From: Hybos culiciformis
Taxonomy: Eukaryota > Arthropoda > Insecta > Diptera > Hybotidae
DNA: 64,000 nucleotides
Reading direction: 5' to 3'
Assembly: GCA_964007475.1 (NCBI GenBank)
Contig: OZ023273.1
Coordinates: forward strand, 69,875,430 to 69,939,429
The notes under the pieces were generated by a model that was not told where the DNA came from, did no database searches, and worked only from the letters and a program-made list of their open reading frames with translations. The translations under genes and the position numbers were made by a program. This document shows, in pieces, positions 54,601 to 60,550 of this stretch (its first letter is position 1; each line of letters begins with the position of its first letter).

Positions 54601-57600
54601 TACGTATCTGTTAAAAATTAATTCTTCTCTTCTATGCAATAATAAATGGATACGATTTCTGGTTTCAATAAAATTTTTATATAAATAATTTCAAAAGAAA
54701 TTTTATTATGCGACAATTTCGCATTATTTCCCAACTAATAAAGAAAAAATTAAGGATCTAAAATAAAAAAAACATTATAATTGTATATTAAGAACAATCA
54801 GTTTATGTTGTTTTCGCACTTCTTTTGAAAAAACTTTATTTTTTTTTTGTGATTTTTAATTCACTTTAATTTTGGGTTTGAAAAAAAGAAAAACTATTAG
54901 AAAATATATATAAATATTATATAAATAATTTTCTTTTTTTTTTTTATCAAATAATTGTGTGTAAATTTTCACTTATTATTTTGTATAATCAATACAATAC
55001 TACAGTTTTAGTATATATTACATACATAAGAAATTATTTACATAACAGAATGCTGCCTAATTTCAATAATAAATAATTTTTTTGATAATTGTAAGTTTTT
55101 TTTTTTTTGAAAATCGTTTAATTAAAAATCATATGCAAGTAAAATTTTCGAAATTTAATTTGTAAATTATTTTGTTTGTTAATGTATGGTGCAAAAAATA
55201 ATAATAAAAAAAAAAATTTATGAGTGCCTTCAATATTATAATATCAATTATAAAATTGTTTTTTTTTTTAAGAATTTTTATAATTTATAAAATTATAATG
55301 CTACATCTTACTTATTTACATACATATTTATTTTAATTTACATGCATTTTGTTAATACCAATATGTTTATTTGAGACAAGTTATTATTGTAAAATATAAC
55401 ATTTTCAGATGTTACAATGTTCCTTAAAACTTTCAGCATAAATTACAATGAACTTTCCTCATTTATTTTGTATTGACATTTCCACATTGAAAAGAGGGAG
55501 AAAATAATTCTAAGATAATTTTTTTAGTTTTGATTGAACAATAAGTAAAAATAATATCATAGCGAAGAATGAAAACGTTTTCTACATGATTTAATATAAT
55601 ATACAAATACAAATCTCAAATAAACATAATTATAATCTACAATTTGGTTTCGATTTCGTGTTTTAACAAAATCTATTTCAATTATTATTGGATGAAAAAT
55701 CAATAAATAATAATTGAAATAGAGTTTCAAGAGATGATGTTATGCCTTCTTTCTTATCCAAATAAAAAATATTAAATAACATTATACATCTCTTAATTTG
55801 TATGCTTTAAAAAAGTTATGTGAAGTCTATTGAATGATTCTTTGAAATATGATTTAAAAAATTAAATTGCATTATTATATATAAGAATTTAAGAATAATA
55901 AACAGGATGAAAAACATTAATGAGAATGATAAATTATAAAAATTGAAAAAATAACAAGTTTTTATCCTTTTATATTATAATTATAATTTTCTTTTTTTTT
56001 TTAATAAATAATAGAAAACATTTGTGCCTAAACAAGGAAGCTTGTTTTCATTTTCCATTCATTACTCAAATTGAAACAAAAACATATAATTTGAAAACTC
56101 TATTGAAACTACAAAATGTTTTACGTCAAAACTTTAATTAGGAAGTTTTGCCAACATTAAATTTAATCTTTATTATTAGAAATCAGATCATTTACAAAAA
56201 AAAATAAACCTCGTTTTTGCAAGAACTATTACATGACTATTAATTTAGCGAAAAAATTACATAACTACAGTTTTTATTCGGCTCTATGCCGTACCTAACA
56301 AGACATTTTTTTATATTTAGACGGATTGATTATAATATGTCTTTTTCGTGCCAAACTTAACAGCAAATGTTTACTAGTCTTGCTAATAATGTATAACATA
56401 TATATAATTGAAAATAATTCTAACTTTTAGACGAGACCTAATTTAACCTACTAACAGTTTCAATAGAATTTTCAAAAAAAAAAAATTAGAATTTTTTTTT
56501 TAAATAATAATATATATAATATTTCCTATATTTTTTTTCTTATGACCCGAAACTTCCTGATTAATTTAAAAATAAAAATCAACGCAACATTAAATGCTAC
56601 TTCATACTGCTACCTACTAACCCAAATAACAATACCCAATCGAATTCCATTTACTTGAATATGGCTGTAACACAGATGAATTGATTAATGAAAAAGAACA
56701 GATGGCATTAGTTAATGATTCACTTGATAATGCATTGGCTGAAACTGTAGGTGGAATCGGGAAATTTTATAATTGGCGCAATCCAAAACCACCAACTCCA
56801 ACTCCTCCACCAGAAGAAGAAAAGCCAGTTATTCTTGAAGAAGAAGCTGCCAAAGAGGAAGTTGCTGGGGTTGAACATGAAGAAGGAGCTGATACTGGTC
56901 CTAAAAAAGAAGGTGGTGAAGCTATTGTCGATGAAGCTACTGAAGTAGTAGTACCTAAAGAGCCGTCACCACCGCCAAGACCAAAAACTCCACCACCATT
57001 TGAATATTCTCTTGATTTACCTCCAGAAGGTGCAGAAGTTCCATATGTAAAGAATCATGAAAAAGGAATGACACCACAACCTGCAGAAGAAATAATTATT
57101 GAAGGGCAAGAAGTTCCAAAAGAGGGAGAAGCTATTGCTTCTGAAAATGCACCACCTGCTGAAAATGCACCAGCTGCTGCTGCTACGGAAGGCGAACCAC
57201 AAGCGATTGTAGAAAATCAGCCAATTGTTGCATCCGAACAACCCAAGAATGATAAAACTGTAGAAACGACAGTAGAACCCGTTGTATCATCTTAATGGTT
57301 CTTCTTTGATTTAGTTATAAAATACAATAGAATTCGTTTAAAAATAAAATTAGTTACAAAATCCATTTTTACACATAGCCATAAACATTTGACTTTAATT
57401 TTATTCAAAAAATAAAGCAGAAAAGATTTTGCCAAAAACACTGAAGATAAAATTATTTTCGACTCTAGACATTTTTTTTTTTAATTATGAAGTCGATTAG
57501 ACAGGAAAAAAACTTAAGAAAGCTTTAGTTTAATAAAGATTTAAAGGAAAATTTGAATATGTAAAATGTTCCTCTGTTGGTTTTTGAAAATGAATAATAT

Positions 57601-60550
57601 TTGTTGACTTTTAAAACTCAAAGAATTTATTTTTTTTATCTAACTTCAATTTTTAATTTTCTCTTCTAAAAAATGTATCTATATAATTGTCGCAAAACCT
57701 TAAATCATATAATAATCCAGATGAACTCATTATTGAGAAAGAAAGATTTGCTGAAATTCAAGATGACTTAGATGATGCTTTTATTGATTTAATACCTAAA
57801 TTGGGTAAATTCTACAATTGGCGTAATCCAAAACCAAAATCACCAACACCACCACCAGAGCCAGAAAAACCAGAACCAGTTGAAGGTGAAGCGGCTGAAG
57901 GTGAAAAGACCGAAGGAGAAGGTGGCGAACCCAAAGCAGAAGGAGAAGGTGGCGAACCCAAAGCAGAAGGAGAGGCTAAAGGTGAAGGTGAGGCTGCTGC
58001 TGAAAAACCTGCGGAAGTACCCAAAGAGCCAACACCACCACCACCAAAAGCCAAAACACCACCACCATTTGAATATGCTATTGATTTACCACCAGAAGGT
58101 GCAGAAGTACCATTTGTAAAGAATTACGAAAAGGGACACACACCACCACCAGCACCTGAGCCAACAGCTGAAGGTGCAGCTCCAGCTGAAGGTGCTCCAG
58201 CAGAAGGAGCTCCAGCTGCTCCAGCTGAAGGTGCTCCAGCAGCTCCAGCTGAAGGTGCCCCAGCAGCTCCAGCTGAAGGTGCTCCAGCTGCGGGTGCTCC
58301 AGCAGAAGGTGCTCCAGCTGCTCCTGCACCACCAGCTGAAGCAGCTCCTGCTGCACCACCAGCTGAAGCTGCTGCAGCTCCACCAGCGGAAGCTGCTGCG
58401 GCACCACCAGCGGAAGCTCCGGCGGCCCCAGCAGCAGCACCAGCTCCACCATCATAAACGAATTTTTGAATTTATCATAAGCTCTTGTATGATAAAAAAA
58501 AAAACCTGGGCCACTACCTTTTTTTTCATATTACATATTTTGAAAAATCACAAACATTTTGCAAAGTAAAAAAAAAACCAACTTTAATTTTGTACAAACA
58601 ATAATATTGATTTTCGCAAAATTTTGATTTGTGTTTAATTTCAATAAATCCTTTTTTATTTTGGCATAATTAACAAAAAAAAACAATGCTTTTTTATTTT
58701 TTAAATTAAATATTTCTTTAGCTTAAGTTACTTACATTAAAAGCAAATTTGAAGCAATATAAAACCAAAATAAGGCTTTGGCTAAGTTTAACAACGAAGC
58801 ATTCCGTTTGTTTTGTTTGGAGAAATTTAACATTTTAGGTAATTTTTATTATTTTTAATTTTATTATTATATATTTTATTTTATTTACAAGCTTTCAAAT
58901 GCAAAAAAGATAACATAATTTTATTTGGAAATTCTAAATGATTAACGAAACGGCCGGTTATGAAGTGTGAAAATAAGTAATTACCCAACTTATCGTGTTT
59001 CTAAACATTTTTTCTGCATATTAAATTTATATCGTTTTCTAAAATATTTATAACGTTCTATATCGTATTCTATAAATTTTATTAAATTCTAACAAGCTCT
59101 AGAATTAACGTAAATATAAATCACATCGGAAGCTTCATAATTAAATTATTAGATTTCGAAACATATATCAGCTTTTGTAAATCACTGAAAAATTTAAATA
59201 AGTATATTTATTTATATATGTTCAACGTTAATAAAAAAGTAGTTATTTTATCATTTACTTATTTACAAAAATCAAAAATATTAAGTAAGTCCCCTGGGAC
59301 AAAATTCAAAGTCCGAATTGAAAGAAACAAATATTTTTTAATTTAGAATTTCCGTATTATATAATTTTAGATATACATTTTTATTTTTATTTGAAATAAA
59401 TTATATTTATTTTTATTTTATTTTTTATTTTTAAAAAAAATTATAGACGATCTTGTCTTGGAGAAAGAAAGATACAAGGATATTGGAGACGATCTCGACA
59501 CAGCATTTGTCGAACTTATTCTCAAAGAATAAGAGATTCAATAATTATTGCCATAAAAATAACATCAATAAATATTCACGTTTTTACTCCATTATATATA
59601 AATACGATTATTGTGAATGCGTTTGTTCGACTCAACTAAAATGAAAATTTTTTGAGCAGAAAATTTAAAAATTTTATTTCCATTTAATTAAATTTTTATT
59701 TTTTACTGTATCAATATTATTTTCATTTCTTCTTTTTTTTTAAATAAATTCAAAAACAAATTATTTTTTCTTTTATTATTTTAATTATGATTTTATTTCT
59801 GTGCAACAACCAAATTATTTAATTAAAAATATTGAACATTATATAAAAATTGTGTTTTTTGTTTTTATTTTTGAAGTTTTGTTTTTAGCTTTAGAAAAGT
59901 ATAGTTTTTGGGAAACTTATTTATTGATAACAACTTATATAGTCTGTATATTATTATTTGCCCATTTAATAGTATGATCGCACATGAAAAAATGATGAGA
60001 GATGAAGATGATTATTATAAACTTTTGGTGAACATCCGAATGATAAAACACTAAAATATCACACGAAAAATAGTGATTGTCTCATTGGTCCTGATTACAT
60101 GTTTCCAAAATCTCTTCTAAATGCAAAATTGTGTTATTTTTGTGTAGAAAACTCCTGTCAATTTTATTACTTTATTAAACAAATATGAATCGTATCGTAC
60201 CAAACGATTAGATTTGCGTAACTAAATGATGGTCAACCATAACCTTTTGCTTGATAGATTATATTCAACCAATATCACGAATGTGTGAACCAAATTTAAT
60301 GTCGAATTTCAAGGTCTTGTATAACAAGTGTATTGGAGATATAAAATATTTTATTGCAATACAACTCTATATTTCATTATTTTTAAACTTCTAATTTCCT
60401 GAAAAAAAATATTGTTTTTAATAATTTATTAGAATTAATAAATAAAAATAATCAAAAATTTATTTTACATGTCTGAAACTAACAGAAACTGTTAATGAGG
60501 AGAAAAAAAGATATCATGCAATTGCTCAGGAGTATGCGGATATGTATTGA
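24491..60550 (+). CDS. Tm1: Tropomyosin 1 gene, all alternative exons
   Basis: Tropomyosin is a parallel two-chain coiled coil that lies along actin filaments. In muscle it works with troponin to gate myosin binding; in other cells it marks actin populations. Here 18 coding exons assemble from three starts, a shared body and five ends, all joining in frame. By my count, muscle start exons give 284 residues with the 52538 end, 285 with 59447, 278 with 60486, and 463 or 502 with the two troponin-H ends. The cytoplasmic start gives 252 or 253. The I/C-type start gives a head of 312 or more residues before the coiled coil. Body exon lengths (134, 118, 71, 76, 63, 70) equal those of vertebrate tropomyosin genes. 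It is named Tm1 rather than Tm2 because the sequences MTT...[14 protein letters not shown] and LILKE and the troponin-H ends belong to fly Tm1. No Tm2 exons are seen in the window. Confidence 0.95.
24605..25534 (+). other. Tm1: Tm1 intron 1
   Basis: A 930-bp intron that contains MITE-like copy B. Nothing coding is seen. Confidence 0.85.
24972..25220 (+). mobile_element. MITE-like element, copy B
   Basis: About 249 bp with imperfect terminal inverted repeats: AGACGAATTGAATGTTTATT on the left and, read from the right end, AGACAAGTTGAATGTTTGTT (17 of 20 match). The inside includes TATAAACTAA, AACTTGCCTTCTAAAA and GTTGAAAAACTGTCAACAAC, shared with copy A at 2570-2757. It has no coding capacity. 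The target duplication is not clear. It sits inside the first intron of the muscle transcript. Confidence 0.7.
25535..25660 (+). CDS. Tm1: Tm1 exon 2, muscle-specific
   Basis: 42 codons (residues 39-80), [20 protein letters not shown] to KNKALQN, an unbroken heptad coiled coil. Acceptor gcggtttag, donor AAT|gtaagt; phase 0 on both sides. It must skip the two later first exons and join exon 3 at 41768. Length equals vertebrate exon 2. Confidence 0.95.
25661..28942 (+). other. Tm1: Tm1 intron, upstream of the I/C-type exon
   Basis: 3.3 kb without coding signal. It has the 119-bp tandem duplication at its start and many homopolymer runs. The promoter of the I/C-type transcript should lie here or overlap the start of the next exon. 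Confidence 0.5.
25894..26122 (+). repeat. 119-bp tandem duplication
   Basis: 25894-26012 is repeated from 26013 to 26122 with almost no change; the one clear difference is GATATCACGCC versus GATTTCACGCC. It is recent by its identity, non-coding and intronic. Confidence 0.9.
29057..30715 (+). CDS. Tm1: Tm1 atypical I/C-type first exon
   Basis: The frame is open from 28943 to the donor AAAAGG|gtaatc at 30715/30716 and then joins exon 3 (GCT GAA) in phase 0. The first in-frame ATG is 29057 (553 codons). A later ATG at 29780 ([10 protein letters not shown]; 312 codons) is an equally possible start, closer to the roughly 240-residue fly head. The head is low-complexity: Asn, Thr and Ala runs (29444-29461, 30152-30175), a short Gln run near 29935, Lys/Arg clusters and acidic Asp/Glu near 30475-30515. 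The last about 60 residues are conserved in type ([20 protein letters not shown], then [13 protein letters not shown]). In Drosophila the equivalent isoform binds kinesin heavy chain and helps oskar mRNA transport; I infer a like role for the conserved part. I see no promoter. Confidence 0.8.
30716..35489 (+). other. Tm1: Tm1 intron and upstream region of the cytoplasmic exon
   Basis: 4.8 kb with no coding exon. It holds a large foldback element (30941-31125) and, from about 33300, dense poly-A and poly-T runs. The 5'UTR and promoter of the cytoplasmic transcript must lie just before 35490; poly-A tracts and an AACAACAGCAACA stretch directly precede the ATG. No TATA box can be singled out in such A/T-rich DNA. 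Confidence 0.5.
30941..31125. mobile_element. Foldback (long inverted repeat) element
   Basis: The left arm 30941-31015 and right arm 31054-31125 are imperfect reverse complements around a T-rich 38-base centre. Matching blocks, left against complement of right, are CTCGAAATGAAAA / CTTGAAATGAAAA, ATAGCT / ATAGCT, ATAATTAT / ATAATTAT and GGTTATTGCGACAAA / AGTAATTGCGACAAA. It has no coding capacity. It is probably a foldback MITE, inserted 226 bases past the I/C exon. Confidence 0.7.
35490..35633 (+). CDS. Tm1: Tm1 cytoplasmic first exon
   Basis: 48 codons, [18 protein letters not shown] to EIMRREE, then donor GAA|gtgagt in phase 0, joining exon 3. It is nearly the fly cytoplasmic first exon (MTTSIPQGT..., by memory). 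It replaces muscle exons 1 and 2, giving a protein about 32 residues shorter. It has its own promoter upstream. The frame runs on into the intron to 35792 only by chance. Confidence 0.94.
35634..41767 (+). other. Tm1: Tm1 intron before the shared body
   Basis: 6.1 kb intron common to all start forms. No coding exon is seen; the short open frames at 40870 and 41232 have no splice signals or coding character. A GC-rich patch stands out at 38908-39030. Confidence 0.65.
38998..39026 (+). repeat. GC-rich CCG-type patch
   Basis: TTGCCGCCCGCCGCCGCCAC lies in otherwise strongly A+T-rich intron DNA. Just upstream, CGACATT at 38917 and AATGTCG at 38950 form the ends of a short inverted repeat. It could be a CCG microsatellite or part of a small element. 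Confidence 0.6.
41768..41901 (+). CDS. Tm1: Tm1 exon 3, constitutive
   Basis: 134 bases: 44 codons plus CG of a split Arg codon. It begins [20 protein letters not shown] and ends ASQAADESE(R). It is identical in plan to vertebrate exon 3. All three first-exon choices join here in phase 0. Donor ACG|gtaagt. Confidence 0.96.
42170..42287 (+). CDS. Tm1: Tm1 exon 4a, alternative
   Basis: 118 bases: one base completing Arg, then 39 codons [20 protein letters not shown] to DKKYEE (residues 126-164 of the muscle form). Acceptor gaaaattag, donor GAG|gtatat. This version matches the common arthropod tropomyosin known as an invertebrate pan-allergen (recalled family feature). It has the same length and phase as 4b 287 bases on, so only one of the two can be used if the coiled-coil register is to be kept. 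Confidence 0.92.
42574..42691 (+). CDS. Tm1: Tm1 exon 4b, alternative
   Basis: 118 bases: T completing Arg, then [20 protein letters not shown] to DKKYDE. It is homologous to 4a position by position (KxLENR, EExDKKY). It matches the version used in fly Tm1. The acceptor tttttttcaacag is good but the donor GAG|gtctca is weak (C at +3 and +5). Failure to splice would add VSANIT and a stop at 42710-42712. Confidence 0.92.
42692..45925 (+). other. Tm1: Tm1 intron between exons 4 and 5
   Basis: 3.2 kb without coding exons. A foldback structure at 45601-45712 lies about 210 bases before exon 5a. Confidence 0.75.
45601..45712. repeat. Hairpin-forming inverted repeat next to exon 5a
   Basis: The left arm 45601-45650 (AAATGCTGATATTT...) and right arm 45659-45712 (...AATATCAGCATTT) are reverse complements with gaps around an 8-base loop. 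Outer 14 bases and an inner AAACAAAAT block pair well; the middle is looser. It is either a foldback element or an RNA stem that could bear on the 5a/5b choice. Confidence 0.65.
45926..45996 (+). CDS. Tm1: Tm1 exon 5a, alternative
   Basis: 71 bases: [20 protein letters not shown], then QGE and AA of a split codon. With exon 6 the split codon becomes Asn (AA|C). Acceptor aaaattaattag, donor GAGAA|gtatgt. It is the fly Tm1 version. Confidence 0.94.
45997..46389 (+). other. Tm1: Short intron between exons 5a and 5b
   Basis: 393 bases of A+T-rich DNA with no recognisable element. Confidence 0.8.
46390..46460 (+). CDS. Tm1: Tm1 exon 5b, alternative
   Basis: 71 bases: [20 protein letters not shown], then LSE and AG of a split codon, which becomes Ser (AG|C) with exon 6. 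[14 protein letters not shown] is the form found in common arthropod muscle tropomyosin. The acceptor ttacacaacaag has a poor pyrimidine tract and AAG rather than CAG or TAG, so use probably depends on a regulator. Donor AAG|gtttgt. Confidence 0.9.
46461..47287 (+). other. Tm1: Intron between exons 5b and 6
   Basis: 827 bases; nothing coding or repetitive could be recognised apart from T-rich tracts before the acceptor. Confidence 0.8.
47288..47363 (+). CDS. Tm1: Tm1 exon 6, constitutive
   Basis: 76 bases: C completing the Asn or Ser codon, then [20 protein letters not shown] and VSEEK. The [10 protein letters not shown] stretch is among the most conserved in tropomyosin. In vertebrates this is the exon with 6a/6b alternatives; only one copy is seen here. 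Acceptor tttaacag, donor AAG|gtcagt. Confidence 0.96.
47633..47695 (+). CDS. Tm1: Tm1 exon 7a, alternative
   Basis: 21 codons, [20 protein letters not shown] plus E (residues 214-234), phase 0 on both sides. Matches the usual insect Tm1. Acceptor ataactctag, donor GAG|gtattt. Confidence 0.94.
47696..48806 (+). other. Tm1: Intron between exons 7a and 7b
   Basis: 1.1 kb of A+T-rich DNA, no element recognised. Confidence 0.8.
48807..48869 (+). CDS. Tm1: Tm1 exon 7b, alternative
   Basis: 21 codons, [20 protein letters not shown] plus E. Same length, phase and layout as 7a (A at 1, QI at 11-12, L at 15, LKE at 19-21). Acceptor acaattag, donor GAG|gtataa. Confidence 0.92.
48870..50513 (+). other. 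Tm1: Intron between exons 7b and 7c
   Basis: 1.6 kb with an AAT microsatellite at 49174-49195 and a TTG run at 50405-50420. No further exon 7 copy was seen. Confidence 0.75.
49174..49195 (+). repeat. AAT microsatellite
   Basis: About seven tandem ATA/AAT units in the intron between exons 7b and 7c. Confidence 0.85.
50514..50576 (+). CDS. Tm1: Tm1 exon 7c, divergent third alternative
   Basis: 21 codons, [20 protein letters not shown] plus T. Length and phase equal 7a and 7b, and A at 1 and QIK at 11-13 line up. Inside-facing positions stay hydrophobic (A8, I12, F15, V19). It lacks the LKE ending and has several Asn, so it is clearly the most changed of the three. Good acceptor (attgtttag) and donor (ACA|gtaagt). 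I do not recall this version from another tropomyosin. Confidence 0.85.
50577..52022 (+). other. Tm1: Intron between exons 7c and 8
   Basis: 1.4 kb, no coding or repeat signal beyond A+T-rich runs. Confidence 0.8.
52023..52092 (+). CDS. Tm1: Tm1 exon 8, constitutive
   Basis: 70 bases: [20 protein letters not shown], then RLE and G of a split codon. This first G decides Asp (G|AT, G|AC) or Glu (G|AA) according to which 3' exon follows. Donor GAAG|gtatgt. Confidence 0.96.
52093..52537 (+). other. Tm1: Intron between exons 8 and 9a
   Basis: 445 bases. The open frame that runs through it from 52273 is an accident of low stop density joined to exon 9a. Confidence 0.8.
52538..52620 (+). CDS. Tm1: Tm1 3' exon 9a
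   Basis: 83 bases, G|AT then [20 protein letters not shown] and HDIQNM, stop TAA at 52618-52620. Gives a 284-residue muscle form or 252-residue cytoplasmic form, the standard lengths. The [13 protein letters not shown] ending recalls the fly non-muscle Tm1 end. Acceptor ctactaatttag. AATAAA occurs at 52890. Confidence 0.93.
52621..56675 (+). other. Tm1: 3'UTR of the 9a end, then intron to the troponin-H exons
   Basis: 4 kb of A+T-rich DNA. The first few hundred bases must be the 3'UTR of exon 9a forms. The only clear structure is a perfect hairpin at 55673-55722. No coding exon is supported. Confidence 0.7.
55673..55722. repeat. Perfect 17-bp hairpin
   Basis: CTATTTCAATTATTATT (55673-55689) and AATAATAATTGAAATAG (55706-55722) are exact reverse complements around a 16-base loop. 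It lies between alternative 3' ends. Its role is unknown. Confidence 0.8.
56676..57295 (+). CDS. Tm1: Tm1 3' exon 9b, troponin-H type 1
   Basis: G|AT gives [20 protein letters not shown], the coiled-coil end, then [10 protein letters not shown] and about 170 residues rich in Pro, Glu and Ala to the stop at 57293-57295. Midway lies [19 protein letters not shown]. With muscle exons this makes a 463-residue protein. Such extended tropomyosins are the heavy troponin (troponin-H) of insect flight muscle, where the Pro/Ala tail is thought to link thin filaments to other parts of the sarcomere. Acceptor gctgtaacacag. AATAAA occurs at 57343. The same motifs in the same order recur in the next exon, so the two arose by duplication. 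Confidence 0.93.
57296..57720 (+). other. Tm1: 3'UTR of 9b and intron before 9c
   Basis: 425 bases, A+T-rich, with AATAAA at 57343 and another near 57409. No other feature. Confidence 0.8.
57721..58457 (+). CDS. Tm1: Tm1 3' exon 9c, troponin-H type 2
   Basis: G|AT gives [20 protein letters not shown], then [20 protein letters not shown], a Gly/Glu segment with a doubled GEGGEPKAE unit (about 57915-57970), [19 protein letters not shown], and a long Ala/Pro tail built from repeats of APAEGAPA (about 58165-58320), stop TAA at 58455-58457. With muscle exons the protein is 502 residues, in the size range of fly troponin-H. It is GC-richer than its neighbours because of Pro, Ala and Gly codons. 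The acceptor is ataataatccag, and AATAAA lies at 58643. Open frames on other strands here are shadows of the repeat. Confidence 0.94.
57915..58320 (+). repeat. Tm1: Coding tandem repeats in the troponin-H type 2 tail
   Basis: A 27-base unit coding GEGGEPKAE occurs twice without change near 57915-57970. From about 58165 a variable unit coding APAEGAPA recurs at least six times. Such repeats can change in number between individuals. Confidence 0.85.
58458..59446 (+). other. Tm1: 3'UTR of 9c and intron before 9d
   Basis: About 1 kb, A+T-rich, with AATAAA at 58643. No coding exon seen. Confidence 0.75.
59447..59532 (+). CDS. Tm1: Tm1 3' exon 9d
   Basis: G|AC then [20 protein letters not shown] and VELILKE, stop TAA at 59530-59532. 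This is nearly the fly Tm1 end (by memory). Gives a 285-residue muscle form. Acceptor aaaaattatag; AATAAA at 59567, only 35 bases after the stop. Confidence 0.94.
59533..60485 (+). other. Tm1: 3'UTR of 9d and intron before 9e
   Basis: 953 bases. Several AATAAA hexamers (59567 and around 59742) could end 9d transcripts. No coding exon is supported. Confidence 0.7.
60486..60550 (+). CDS. Tm1: Tm1 3' exon 9e, short end
   Basis: After the acceptor ctaacag, G|AA gives Glu, then [20 protein letters not shown] and a TGA stop at 60548-60550. It lines up with the classic tropomyosin end (x-L-V-N-E-K-E-K-Y-K-x-I) through [11 protein letters not shown], then stops about 7 residues early. It gives a 278-residue muscle form. 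The short length makes chance possible, but frame, acceptor and family match agree. AATAAA lies at 60623. Confidence 0.75.

Noticed and set aside
55411..55485. Possible extra Tm1 3' exon after ttttcag at 55410
   Set aside because: The frame ([13 protein letters not shown]...) lacks the charged heptad pattern of a tropomyosin end.
57812..58569. Several overlapping open frames on both strands inside exon 9c (Gln/Leu- or Ser/Gly-rich)
   Set aside because: They are shadows of the Ala/Pro/Glu repeat read in other frames; the real frame joins exon 8 and carries troponin-H motifs.
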